From: RI-92 sp037384645 | GTDB taxonomy: Bacteria > Pseudomonadota > Gammaproteobacteria > UBA6429 > Thiohalophilaceae | Length of the DNA: 7,134 nt | Direction of reading: 5' to 3' | Assembly: GCA_037384645.1 (NCBI GenBank) | Contig: JARRNT010000077.1 | Span: 1-7,134 of the forward strand | Part shown: in pieces, positions 1 to 5,640 of the stretch | Layout of the letters: each line of letters opens with the position of its first letter | Numbering within the stretch: the stretch's first letter is position 1 | Notes under the pieces: generated by a model | The model's input: the letters and a program-made list of their open reading frames with translations, nothing else | What the model was told of the DNA's origin: nothing | Database searches by the model: none | Translations under genes and position numbers: made by a program

Positions 1-17
1 GCCCCTGTCACCACTAA

Positions 18-38
18 CTTACTCACTTACTCACTTAC
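18..38. repeat. Short tandem repeat, 8-base unit
   Basis: CTTACTCA repeats twice and partly a third time downstream of the porin-cytochrome stop. No intrinsic terminator is seen between that stop and the window edge. Confidence 0.6.
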
Positions 39-73
39 AGCTAATTAACAACCTTTACACTTCTCCTTCGCCC

Positions 74-1330
74 TTACCACATCAACCAGGCTTGTAATTC
101 CAGTGTGTTGTTATCTGATGCAGCAGATCCGGTTTGACCGCCAACCTTGGTATAAGACACATACTGAGCAGTAAACTTGGTATTCTGCCAGGGCAGATAA
201 CTAACCTGTCCTGTCCAGGCAGTATCATCATAATTACCGTTATCGCCAGTGTTATTGAGGTAACCCAAGGCAGCGGTTGCACGATAACCCCAGTGATAGA
301 TAGCGTTCAGGTTCATGCTTTTCAACGTCGGTGTTGCGCCACCACTCAAGTCGAGCGTACGCTTCTCGTTAGTGTAACTGGCATGCACGCTCAACATGTT
401 GTTGCTGGCAAATGGATGCTCGTACTGCAGGTCAACCGCGTTATCGTCATACTTGTTTGCCGAACCAGTATAGTTTGTTGCGTCCACCAGCTTGGTCTGC
501 ATACCGTAGACACCGACCATCAGGTAATCGCCGTTGCTGAAGGTATTGTGCCAGGCCAGGCGGTAATACGGTGCATAACCGTTAATACGTACTGGATTAC
601 CGTATACAATTCCTCCACTGCCACCATCCAATACACCGGTATCACGATACATGGTTAACTCGGTATAGATACCGTTACCCCAGTCGGCATAGGCCCCCAG
701 TCCGGCAACTTGCGTTTGGATGATATCGGCAGAAATGGCGGGAGATGTGGTCGTGTCCGCACCGCCCGTGAATGGAAAACCCCAGGCCGGTGTGGAATTC
801 CACAGGTCCTGCACGGTGGGACCATTGTTGAGGGTAAAGCCGTAGGTCACATCGCCGGCGTGGTTGGCATAACGGATATCGGTATTATCGAGACCGAAAG
901 AACTCGCACTGGCATTTTGTCCATCCGATTCCATCGTCATCTGGATGAAGGATCCCATGTGCGGCGAAATTTCACCCGCGAAGAAAAAGCTCAGCTGCTC
1001 CGGTAAATACACATTTGTACTCGGATCTGCGCCCTTTTGATTCACTGCCGTTACCTGGAGCATGGCTGACAACGGTGGAATCTGGTCGAAAGACAGGCCA
1101 CTCGCCGTCTTGCTTTCCTTGGCCTGTACCTGGGTAATCCCGGTCAGGGTATAACCATTAAGTTTAAAGGACCGCCCGAACGCATTGAGCTCAGGGAACA
1201 CCGTGTGGCAGGCGGCGCAGGCCAGCCCCGTCTGCCGGGCAAAACTGGGGACCGCCTCGGCCTGGTTAATCAGCAGGCCTGTGGCAAGCGTACCGATTGC
1301 CAGGCCCATGTATAGTTTTTTGTGTTTCAT
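74..1330 (-). CDS. Outer-membrane porin-cytochrome c fusion, Cyc2-like
   Basis: A 418-residue exported protein with one c-type haem site and a probable outer-membrane beta-barrel. Residues 1-26 form a signal peptide (KHKK, a hydrophobic core, then AEA before VPSF). A short haem domain follows: FARQTG at 30-35, CAACH at 38-42 (Cys38 and Cys41 bind haem, His42 is the proximal ligand), then a PELNAFGRSFKLNGY stretch. From about residue 85 the chain shows alternating polar/aromatic strands with Gly/Asn/Asp-rich turns and ends in Trp, as barrel proteins often do. This layout matches Cyc2-type monohaem porin-cytochromes, which carry electrons across the outer membrane, for example during Fe(II) oxidation. 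The true substrate here is unknown. The ATG at 1330 is chosen over an ATG 21 bases upstream because AGGAGG lies 8 bases before it and the signal peptide starts there. An FNR-type box lies upstream. It could instead belong to a related, uncharacterised cytochrome-barrel family. Confidence 0.75.
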   Translation of the reverse strand: MKHKKLYMGLAIGTLATGLLINQAEAVPSFARQTGLACAACHTVFPELNAFGRSFKLNGYTLTGITQVQAKESKTASGLSFDQIPPLSAMLQVTAVNQKGADPSTNVYLPEQLSFFFAGEISPHMGSFIQMTMESDGQNASASSFGLDNTDIRYANHAGDVTYGFTLNNGPTVQDLWNSTPAWGFPFTGGADTTTSPAISADIIQTQVAGLGAYADWGNGIYTELTMYRDTGVLDGGSGGIVYGNPVRINGYAPYYRLAWHNTFSNGDYLMVGVYGMQTKLVDATNYTGSANKYDDNAVDLQYEHPFASNNMLSVHASYTNEKRTLDLSGGATPTLKSMNLNAIYHWGYRATAALGYLNNTGDNGNYDDTAWTGQVSYLPWQNTKFTAQYVSYTKVGGQTGSAASDNNTLELQAWLMW

Positions 1331-1338
1331 GAGAATTG

Positions 1339-1344
1339 CCTCCT
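1339..1344 (-). promoter_or_regulatory. Ribosome binding site that decides the start of the porin-cytochrome
   Basis: On the minus strand AGGAGG is followed by 8 bases and then the ATG at 1330. It is a full Shine-Dalgarno match at good spacing. It lies downstream of the longer frame's upstream ATG (1351), so the shorter start is favoured. Confidence 0.8.
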
Positions 1345-1393
1345 GACTCATGTTAAGAAATTTTTGTTAAAAACTTTTTATTACTCTGGTGAA

Positions 1394-1399
1394 ACTATA
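1394..1399 (-). promoter_or_regulatory. Candidate -10 element for the porin-cytochrome gene
   Basis: TATAGT on the minus strand (5 of 6 matches to TATAAT) inside an AT-rich stretch, about 65 bases before the start codon. At a 17-base spacer the -35 position reads AATGAA, a poor match, which is typical of an activator-dependent promoter. The implied transcription start near 1387 puts the FNR-type box centre (1449.5) about 62 bases upstream, close to the classical class I activation distance. The promoter is inferred from spacing only. Confidence 0.4.
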
Positions 1400-1442
1400 A
1401 AACAAAATCGTCTTTGTTCATTCATCAGCACAGGCTGACCCG

Positions 1443-1456
1443 TTGATCTATATCAA
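1443..1456. promoter_or_regulatory. FNR/ANR-type binding site
   Basis: TTGATCTATATCAA is an exact match to the FNR/ANR consensus TTGAT-N4-ATCAA, and the symmetry extends one more pair on each side (GTTGAT...ATCAAC). It lies 113 bases upstream of the porin-cytochrome start, the only gene it can plausibly control. FNR-family proteins sense oxygen (FNR/ANR) or NO (DNR), so this suggests low-oxygen or redox control. Which regulator binds cannot be told from the site. Confidence 0.7.
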
Positions 1457-1610
1457 CAAAGCAACACAAACTGTCGCGTTAATGGCACGTAACACACATT
1501 CACATCGTTTCACGAAATTTATAAAGCAAAATTAAGCAAACACGAACCAATCAAAATTCATTTTTATTCGTTCAGGTAATTCTATTATTCTATTCTATGA
1601 CAAGCTCTTC

Positions 1611-1640
1611 TTGTAGTGTCACAACTTGTAGTGTCACAAC
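1611..1640. repeat. Tandem duplication of a 15-base unit
   Basis: TTGTAGTGTCACAAC occurs twice, perfectly and back to back (1611-1625 and 1626-1640). Each unit carries a partial dyad, TTGT-N6-ACAA, so two identical operator-like sites would sit 15 bases apart. It lies about 280 bases upstream of the porin-cytochrome start. The 15-base period does not fit the 11-base period of a PHO box. It may be a binding site for an unknown regulator or simply a slippage duplication. Confidence 0.75.
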
Positions 1641-1677
1641 ATCGAACAACAAAAATCTGCACTGTGCAAATTATTTA

Positions 1678-1711
1678 CTACATAACCCGTAGCTAACATC
1701 ATTTTATGTAG
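1678..1711. repeat. Inverted repeat, 8-bp arms
   Basis: CTACATAA at 1678-1685 is the exact reverse complement of TTATGTAG at 1704-1711, with an 18-base loop. It is the outermost pairing of the hairpin row on the side away from pstB. Confidence 0.5.
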
Positions 1712-1723
1712 ATTCGTTTAAAT

Positions 1724-1771
1724 GCCAGCATCATGTCTGGTGAATCAACACCAACGATGCAACATGCTGGC
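1724..1771. repeat. Long imperfect hairpin, 8-bp outer arms
   Basis: The outer arms GCCAGCAT (1724-1731) and ATGCTGGC (1764-1771) are perfectly complementary. Inside them CAT pairs with ATG (1732-1734/1757-1759), GT with AC (1735-1736/1754-1755), and TGGTG with CACCA (1738-1742/1749-1753), closing on loop AATCAA. Unpaired bases are a CAAC bulge at 1760-1763 and single bases 1737 and 1756. The depth of nested pairing is well above what a chance repeat would give. Confidence 0.6.
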
Positions 1772-1772
1772 G

Positions 1773-1800
1773 GTGTTTATAATCGCGTAGATTTAAACAC
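1773..1800. repeat. Hairpin of 11 bp with a single bulge
   Basis: GTGTTTA (1773-1779) pairs with TAAACAC (1794-1800), and AATC (1781-1784) with GATT (1790-1793), leaving T1780 bulged and loop GCGTA. It begins one base after the 1724-1771 hairpin. Its 3' arm includes ATTTAAAC (1791-1798), which can alternatively pair with GTTTAAAT at 1716-1723. Confidence 0.6.
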
Positions 1801-1967
1801 GAGGAGGCTGTCCCATTCAGCACAAAAAATACATGGGATACTGAATTCGATAATGATGGCTTATAACGCCGGGGGAGACGTCCAGATGGACGAATAGAAA
1901 ACTTCTATGCCACAGGAAAAACTTTGTGGAATCCTGCAGATTTGTATCTGCTGCTCAGGATGGCTAA

Positions 1968-2786
1968 TCAGCCATAACGACCGGTAATATAGTCTTCAGT
2001 GGCCTTGACCGACGGGTTGGTGAAAATCGTATCGGTGATATTGTATTCCACCAGTTTACCCAGGTACATGAAGGCAGTGCGATCGGATACCCGTGCCGCC
2101 TGCATCATGTTATGTGTCACGATGACGATCGTGTATTCGTTCTTCAACTCAGCAATCAGCTCCTCGATCTTGAGTGTCGAGATGGGATCCAGCGCGGACG
2201 CCGGTTCGTCCAGCAGGAGGATTTCAGGTTTCACAGCGATCGCACGCGCGATACACAGACGCTGCTGCTGACCACCGGAGAGCTGGGTACCGTCGCGTTG
2301 CAACTTGTCCTTGACCTCATCCCACAACGCTGCCTTGCGCAGGGCCCACTCTACACGCTCCAGCATGTCATGGCGTGAGAGACGTTCGTACAGACGCACA
2401 CCGAAGGCAATGTTTTCATACACACTCATCGGGAAGGGGGTCGGCTTCTGAAAGACCATACCGACCCTGGCCCGCAGCCTGTTGAGATCGTACTTGCGAT
2501 CCAGGATGTTCTCGCCATCGAGCAGGATTTCACCGGCACTGCGTTGTTTGGGGTACATCTCATAGATACGGTTAAAGGTGCGCAAGAGAGTGGATTTGCC
2601 ACAGCCTGAGGGACCAATAAAAGCAACCACCTGCTTCTCCGGGATGGACAGGTTGATATCGTGCAGCGCCTTGTAATTACCGTAATAAAATTCGAGATTA
2701 CGGACTTCCAGTTTGGCCACTGCGGTGGCGGCTTGCTGATTGGCTTCCACGTCTGGGATGGCTACGTCATTCATATCATTTTTCAT
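1968..2786 (-). CDS. pstB: Phosphate ABC transporter ATP-binding protein PstB
   Basis: The 272-residue cytoplasmic ATPase that powers the Pst high-affinity phosphate importer, working as a dimer under PstC and PstA. All ABC motifs are intact: Walker A GPSGCGKST at 58-66, Q-loop Gln113 in VFQKPTPFP, signature LSGGQQQR at 169-176, Walker B ILLLDEP at 189-195, and the switch His225 in VTHNM. The FPMSVYENIAFG segment and the DYITGRYG ending are typical of PstB. The N-terminus has about 25 residues before the ABC fold (LEVRNLEFYYG), slightly longer than many homologues, so Met5 is a possible alternative start. It starts 3 bases after the pstA stop with no strong ribosome site, suggesting translational coupling. 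It is last in the operon seen here. phoU, a frequent next gene, is absent, and the stop codon lies in the loop and 3' arm of a perfect 6-bp inverted repeat (1960-1975). Confidence 0.97.
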   Translation of the reverse strand: MKNDMNDVAIPDVEANQQAATAVAKLEVRNLEFYYGNYKALHDINLSIPEKQVVAFIGPSGCGKSTLLRTFNRIYEMYPKQRSAGEILLDGENILDRKYDLNRLRARVGMVFQKPTPFPMSVYENIAFGVRLYERLSRHDMLERVEWALRKAALWDEVKDKLQRDGTQLSGGQQQRLCIARAIAVKPEILLLDEPASALDPISTLKIEELIAELKNEYTIVIVTHNMMQAARVSDRTAFMYLGKLVEYNITDTIFTNPSVKATEDYITGRYG

Positions 2787-2789
2787 AGG

Positions 2790-3635
2790 CTAGTTTGAAT
2801 TTCGCTTCTGGCGCAAGGCACTATGCGCAACGATGTTCAGCACCAGCACGCCCACGGTAATCAACAAGGCACCGGTCCAGGCCAGTTGCTGCGACACCGC
2901 ATACGGGCTCATCGCATACTGGAAAATAAATACCGGTAAATTGGCGATCGGATGAGAAAGCTGGGTGCTCCAGAAAAGATTATTCGAGGCGGTAAACAAT
3001 AACGGCGCGGTTTCACCGCTAATCCGGGCAACAGCGAGCAGGATGCCGGTCAGGATGCCGCTCCGCGCAGCCCGATACACCACCATTATAGTAACCCGCC
3101 ACTGAGGCGCGCCGAGAGCCGCGGCGGCTTCACGCATGGTACTCGGTACCAGGCGTAACATATCCTCCGTGGTGCGCACGACAACCGGCAGCACAATCAG
3201 GGCGAGGGCGATCATGCCCGCGTAGGCAGAATTGTGTCCGGTCTTGAGGACCACAAGTTCATAGACAAATACGCCGATGAGAATGGACGGCGCGCTCAAC
3301 AACACATCATTGATGAAACGTACCACGGAAGCCGTCCTGGATTCGCGAGAAAACTCCGCCAGGTAAGTACCGGCCAGGACGCCGATGGGTGCGCCAAAAA
3401 TCACGCCGCCCACCGTCAGGATCAGGCTGCCGACAATGGCATTACTCATACCACCGGCTCTACCGACAGGAGGTGTAATCTCTGTAAAGATGGTCATGTT
3501 GATCCCCGGCAGACCGATACTGATGAGCGTCCACAGCAACCAGGCCAGCCAGAAGATGCCACTGATGGTAGCGACCATGGACAGGCCCAGGGCAATGACA
3601 TTGATCAGGCGGCGGCGTCTATAGATCGAGATCAT
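2790..3635 (-). CDS. pstA: Phosphate ABC transporter permease PstA
   Basis: A 281-residue inner-membrane permease that forms the phosphate channel together with PstC. It starts with a basic segment (YRRRR, residues 5-9), which favours an inside N-terminus, then shows about six hydrophobic segments: roughly 13-40, 65-95, 110-130, 136-153, 190-215 and 255-272. The EAA loop that docks on PstB lies at about 168-200 (REAAAALGAPQWRVTIMVV), and RISGETAPLLFT at about 204-215 is highly characteristic of PstA. Its ATG overlaps the pstC stop in an ATGA (4-base overlap), a usual sign of coupled translation, and a purine-rich GGAGGGGAG stretch lies just upstream inside pstC. Length is near the family norm and nothing is missing. 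Confidence 0.96.
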   Translation of the reverse strand: MISIYRRRRLINVIALGLSMVATISGIFWLAWLLWTLISIGLPGINMTIFTEITPPVGRAGGMSNAIVGSLILTVGGVIFGAPIGVLAGTYLAEFSRESRTASVVRFINDVLLSAPSILIGVFVYELVVLKTGHNSAYAGMIALALIVLPVVVRTTEDMLRLVPSTMREAAAALGAPQWRVTIMVVYRAARSGILTGILLAVARISGETAPLLFTASNNLFWSTQLSHPIANLPVFIFQYAMSPYAVSQQLAWTGALLITVGVLVLNIVAHSALRQKRNSN

Positions 3636-4621
3636 GACTCTGATTTCTCCCCTCCCGACGCCTTCCTTTCCAGCCGCAACAACAACAGGCGCGACAGGGC
3701 CAGTACCACGAAGGTGACCAGAAACAGGATCAGCCCCAGGGCAAACAGCGAGGAGTTATACATGTCTCCCACTGCTTCGTTAAATTCGTTTGCCAGCACC
3801 GAGGAAATTGTTCCGCCCGGCATAAACAGCGAGGTACTGATGTTATGGGCGTTTCCAATAACAAAGGTCACGGCCATGGTTTCACCGAGGGCACGACCCA
3901 GGCCAAGCATAATGCCACCAACCACACCAATGCGCGTATAGGGCAATACCACTCTGCTGGTCACTTCCCAGGTGGTCGAACCCAGTCCATAGGCGCTCTC
4001 TTTCAGCACTGACGGGACCAGGCCGAAGACTTCGCGCATAATGGCAGTGATAAAAGGAGTAATCATAATCGCCAGGATCAGGCTGGCGGTAAAGATCCCG
4101 ATCCCCATCGGTGGCCCGTCAAACAAACTACCCAGTATGGGGATATTAGCCGTGTGTTCCGTCACCCAGGGCTGGACGTTATCGGCAAACCAGGGAGCAA
4201 ATACGAACAAGCCCCACATCCCGTAGATAATACTGGGGATAGCCGCGAGCAGCTCGATGGCCGTGCTGATCGGGCGCTTCAGCCAGACAGGCGCCAGCTC
4301 ATTTATATAGAGTGCAATGCCAAAACTCAGCGGCACTGCAAATAACAGGGCAATGAACGAGGTAATCAGTGTGCCCAGAACAGCCGGCGCGGCGCCGAAA
4401 ACCTCCTTTACCGGGTCCCACGCAGTGGAGAACAGAAAACCCAGCCCGAACTTGTGCAACGCGGGCGCGGCGCCATAGGTCAGGGAGACCAGGATCGCAA
4501 TCACCATGAAAAAGCTCAGCCCCGCAGCAATACGCGTTAGCAGGCGAAACAGCGAGTCCATACTGAACTTGCCGGAACCGGTCGCGGTGGAATTCAGGGA
4601 GTTGGTGACAGGACTATCCAC
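3632..4621 (-). CDS. pstC: Phosphate ABC transporter permease PstC
   Basis: A 329-residue inner-membrane permease, partner of PstA in the phosphate importer. After a polar N-terminus the first membrane segment is at about 31-50. Others lie near 76-108, 120-145, 174-195, 230-256 and 291-314. The EAA coupling loop reads REVFGLVPSVLKESAYGLG at about 196-214, followed by GRALGETMAV at 242-251, which is diagnostic for PstC. The start taken is GTG at 4621. No strong ribosome site precedes it, and ATG at 4561 (residue 21) would also give a complete permease, so the first 20 residues are uncertain. It is the first gene of the operon in this window, with a PHO box 113 bases upstream, where pstS would often be expected. 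The binding protein must be encoded elsewhere if the system works. Confidence 0.96.
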   Translation of the reverse strand: MDSPVTNSLNSTATGSGKFSMDSLFRLLTRIAAGLSFFMVIAILVSLTYGAAPALHKFGLGFLFSTAWDPVKEVFGAAPAVLGTLITSFIALLFAVPLSFGIALYINELAPVWLKRPISTAIELLAAIPSIIYGMWGLFVFAPWFADNVQPWVTEHTANIPILGSLFDGPPMGIGIFTASLILAIMITPFITAIMREVFGLVPSVLKESAYGLGSTTWEVTSRVVLPYTRIGVVGGIMLGLGRALGETMAVTFVIGNAHNISTSLFMPGGTISSVLANEFNEAVGDMYNSSLFALGLILFLVTFVVLALSRLLLLRLERKASGGEKSES

Positions 4622-4717
4622 GTTGTGACTTCTACCATTTGTTTAAAAGGAGTCGGGTAACGACCGGGGATGCGGTGCTGGCATTCCGGCTTGTAAATCT
4701 TATTACACGCGCGGGCA

Positions 4718-4723
4718 ACGTTA
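4718..4723 (-). promoter_or_regulatory. Candidate -10 element downstream of the PHO box
   Basis: TAACGT on the minus strand begins after a 10-base gap from the PHO box, the spacing seen in PhoB-activated promoters such as phoA. It matches TATAAT at the three most conserved positions (T1, A2, T6). The call rests on spacing more than on sequence. Confidence 0.35.
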
Positions 4724-4733
4724 ACAATCTAAT

Positions 4734-4751
4734 ATGACAGATATGTGACAT
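4734..4751 (-). promoter_or_regulatory. PHO box (PhoB binding site) upstream of pstC
   Basis: On the minus strand the site reads ATGTCAC-ATAT-CTGTCAT: two 7-base direct repeats separated by 4 AT-only bases. This is the PhoB arrangement, with an 11-base period. It agrees with the E. coli consensus CTGTCATAWAWCTGTMAY at 16 of 18 positions. It lies 113 bases before the pstC start in the transcribed direction. It implies that pstCAB is induced by phosphate starvation through PhoBR. Confidence 0.85.
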
Positions 4752-4914
4752 CTCTCCGCCCTGGTCTTCGATCCGCAGTTAAAATTTTTTTATTTGATAT
4801 CAATCAGATACAGTGGATCATTCCCTGCATCTCGGGGCTTACCCTACGTCCGTGGCCCGCAGTATACACCTGGCGGGAACCAAGACTGACAAGGGATCCG
4901 GCCCGAACCCGGAA

Positions 4915-4923
4915 ATTATACCA
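4915..4923 (-). promoter_or_regulatory. Extended -10 promoter element
   Basis: On the minus strand TGGTATAAT is a perfect extended -10 (TGn followed by consensus TATAAT), set in AT-rich upstream DNA with no good -35, which extended -10 promoters do not need. Transcription would start near 4908 and read toward pstC, passing through the PHO box and giving a leader of about 290 bases. It could supply basal pst expression or make a small RNA. Confidence 0.4.
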
Positions 4924-5009
4924 ATAATAATTTTACAGATTATGTTTAATTATTGTGCAATGCTCATCATGGAATACTACAGTGTGCTGGATGTTGGTAA
5001 CCAGCCCGT

Positions 5010-5615
5010 TCAGGGATTTTCTGCGATAAGGCGTTTCATGTCGGCGGTAATGGCCGCCACGGAATCGGTGGGACGAAATAACAGACGGGCCCGTCCCTCG
5101 CGATCGAAGACATAAATCGCACTGCTGTGCGACACGGCGTAATTGCCCTGGGCATCCGCTTTGCCGTAGCCGTAGGTGACCCGGTACATCTTGGTCAATT
5201 CCCGCAGGGCCGGCTGGGTACCGCGCAGACCACGAATATGGGGACCATAAAACTCGGTATAGCGCTTGAGGATGCTCAGCGTATCCCGCTTGGGATCCAC
5301 GGTTACAAATAGCACCCTGACATCCTGCGCAGCTGACCCAAGATTGGAAAGCACACGCTTCAACCTCGTCAGCGTCAGGGGACACACATCCGGACAATGG
5401 GTATAGCCGAAATACAGCAGGGCATATTTGCCGCGATAATCCGTCGCGTGCACGAGTTTATCTCGATTGGCTTCCGTCAGGGTAAATGCCAGCCGTGGCA
5501 TCAGGCCGCTGATGTCCTTGGTTTGCCAGGGCGGACCACTGTGGCAGGCGGACAATAACAGACTCACGCCCAGCACATAAAGACAGGCCTGGATACAACG
5601 CTTGTGACTGAACAT
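5010..5615 (-). CDS. SCO1/SenC family copper chaperone, lipoprotein
   Basis: A 201-residue Sco-family protein, a thioredoxin-fold copper-binding protein that helps build the CuA site of cytochrome c oxidase, on the periplasmic face of the inner membrane. The N-terminus is a lipoprotein signal (basic SHKR, hydrophobic core, lipobox LLSAC with Cys24). The copper motif CPDVC is in FGYTHCPDVCP (Cys74, Cys78), and the third ligand is probably His163 in SHSSAIYVFD. VTVDPKRDT at about 105-113 is also a Sco hallmark. The start is ATG 5615, with AGGAG 11 bases before it. ATG 5624 (three residues longer) has only a 2-base gap to AGGAG, and an upstream TTG at 5660 would overlap the preceding gene and bury the signal peptide. 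It follows the ctaG-like gene by 25 bases, probably in the same operon. Confidence 0.93.
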   Translation of the reverse strand: MFSHKRCIQACLYVLGVSLLLSACHSGPPWQTKDISGLMPRLAFTLTEANRDKLVHATDYRGKYALLYFGYTHCPDVCPLTLTRLKRVLSNLGSAAQDVRVLFVTVDPKRDTLSILKRYTEFYGPHIRGLRGTQPALRELTKMYRVTYGYGKADAQGNYAVSHSSAIYVFDREGRARLLFRPTDSVAAITADMKRLIAENP

Positions 5616-5626
5616 CTCGACCATCA

Positions 5627-5631
5627 CTCCT
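5627..5631 (-). promoter_or_regulatory. Ribosome binding site that decides the sco start
   Basis: AGGAG on the minus strand lies between the ctaG-like stop and the sco start region. It is 2 bases from ATG 5624 and 11 bases from ATG 5615, so it supports an ATG start here rather than the far-upstream TTG. Confidence 0.65.
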
Positions 5632-5640
5632 AAAATTATT

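Larger units (their letters stand above)
1678..1975. other. Dense row of inverted repeats between pstB and the porin-cytochrome gene
   Basis: The stretch from the pstB stop codon outward is almost all self-complementary. Stems found by eye: 1960-1975 (6 bp, loop AATC), 1936-1951 (6 bp, loop TTGT), 1910-1929 (5 bp plus two G-T), 1894-1908 (5 bp), 1879-1892 (5 bp, loop AGAT), a crossing pair at 1811-1846, 1773-1800 (11 bp, one bulge), 1724-1771 (8 bp plus inner stems) and 1678-1711 (8 bp, loop 18). There is no convincing open frame on either strand and no T-run after any stem, so these are not ordinary intrinsic terminators. It may be a structured 3' region of the pst mRNA, a separate structured RNA, or a repeat element. 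No known RNA family was recognised. Confidence 0.5.
4622..5009. other. Intergenic control region between sco and pstC
   Basis: This 388-base stretch has no believable gene. Frames on the plus strand are short and lack ribosome sites. It holds the PHO box, an extended -10 element near 4915-4923, an A/T-run at 4781-4792, and two small GC hairpins: 4856-4877 (CCCGC with GCGGG plus AG/CT) and 4897-4913 (TCCGG with CCGGA). The sco gene has no clear intrinsic terminator. A weak pairing GCTGG/CCAGC at 4987-5006 has a 10-base loop and no T-run. Confidence 0.6.

Noticed and set aside
134..658. Long plus-strand open frame antisense to the porin-cytochrome
   Set aside because: It lies wholly opposite a well-supported gene, has no ribosome site and shows no domain-like sequence.
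1801..1807. GAGGAGG as a ribosome site for a small plus-strand gene
   Set aside because: The first ATG is 25 bases away and that frame stops after three codons.
1678..1975. Hairpin array as a CRISPR array or REP/BIME element
   Set aside because: The units differ in sequence and length with no repeated direct unit, and no shared REP core was seen.
3234..3941. 235-codon plus-strand frame opposite pstA and pstC
   Set aside because: Its low-complexity, Asp/Arg/Gln-rich composition is the usual mirror of hydrophobic permease codons. pstA and pstC are certain.
4794..4803. TTGATATCAA as a second FNR box
   Set aside because: The two half-sites abut with no 4-base spacer, so it does not fit the FNR geometry. 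It is only a palindrome in AT-rich DNA.
4897..4913. TCCGG/CCGGA stem with a GTTCGGG loop as a tRNA T-arm
   Set aside because: The loop does not fit TTCRANN and no acceptor, D or anticodon arms could be found around it.
4987..5006. Intrinsic terminator after the sco gene
   Set aside because: It has only a 5-bp stem with a 10-base loop and no following T-run.
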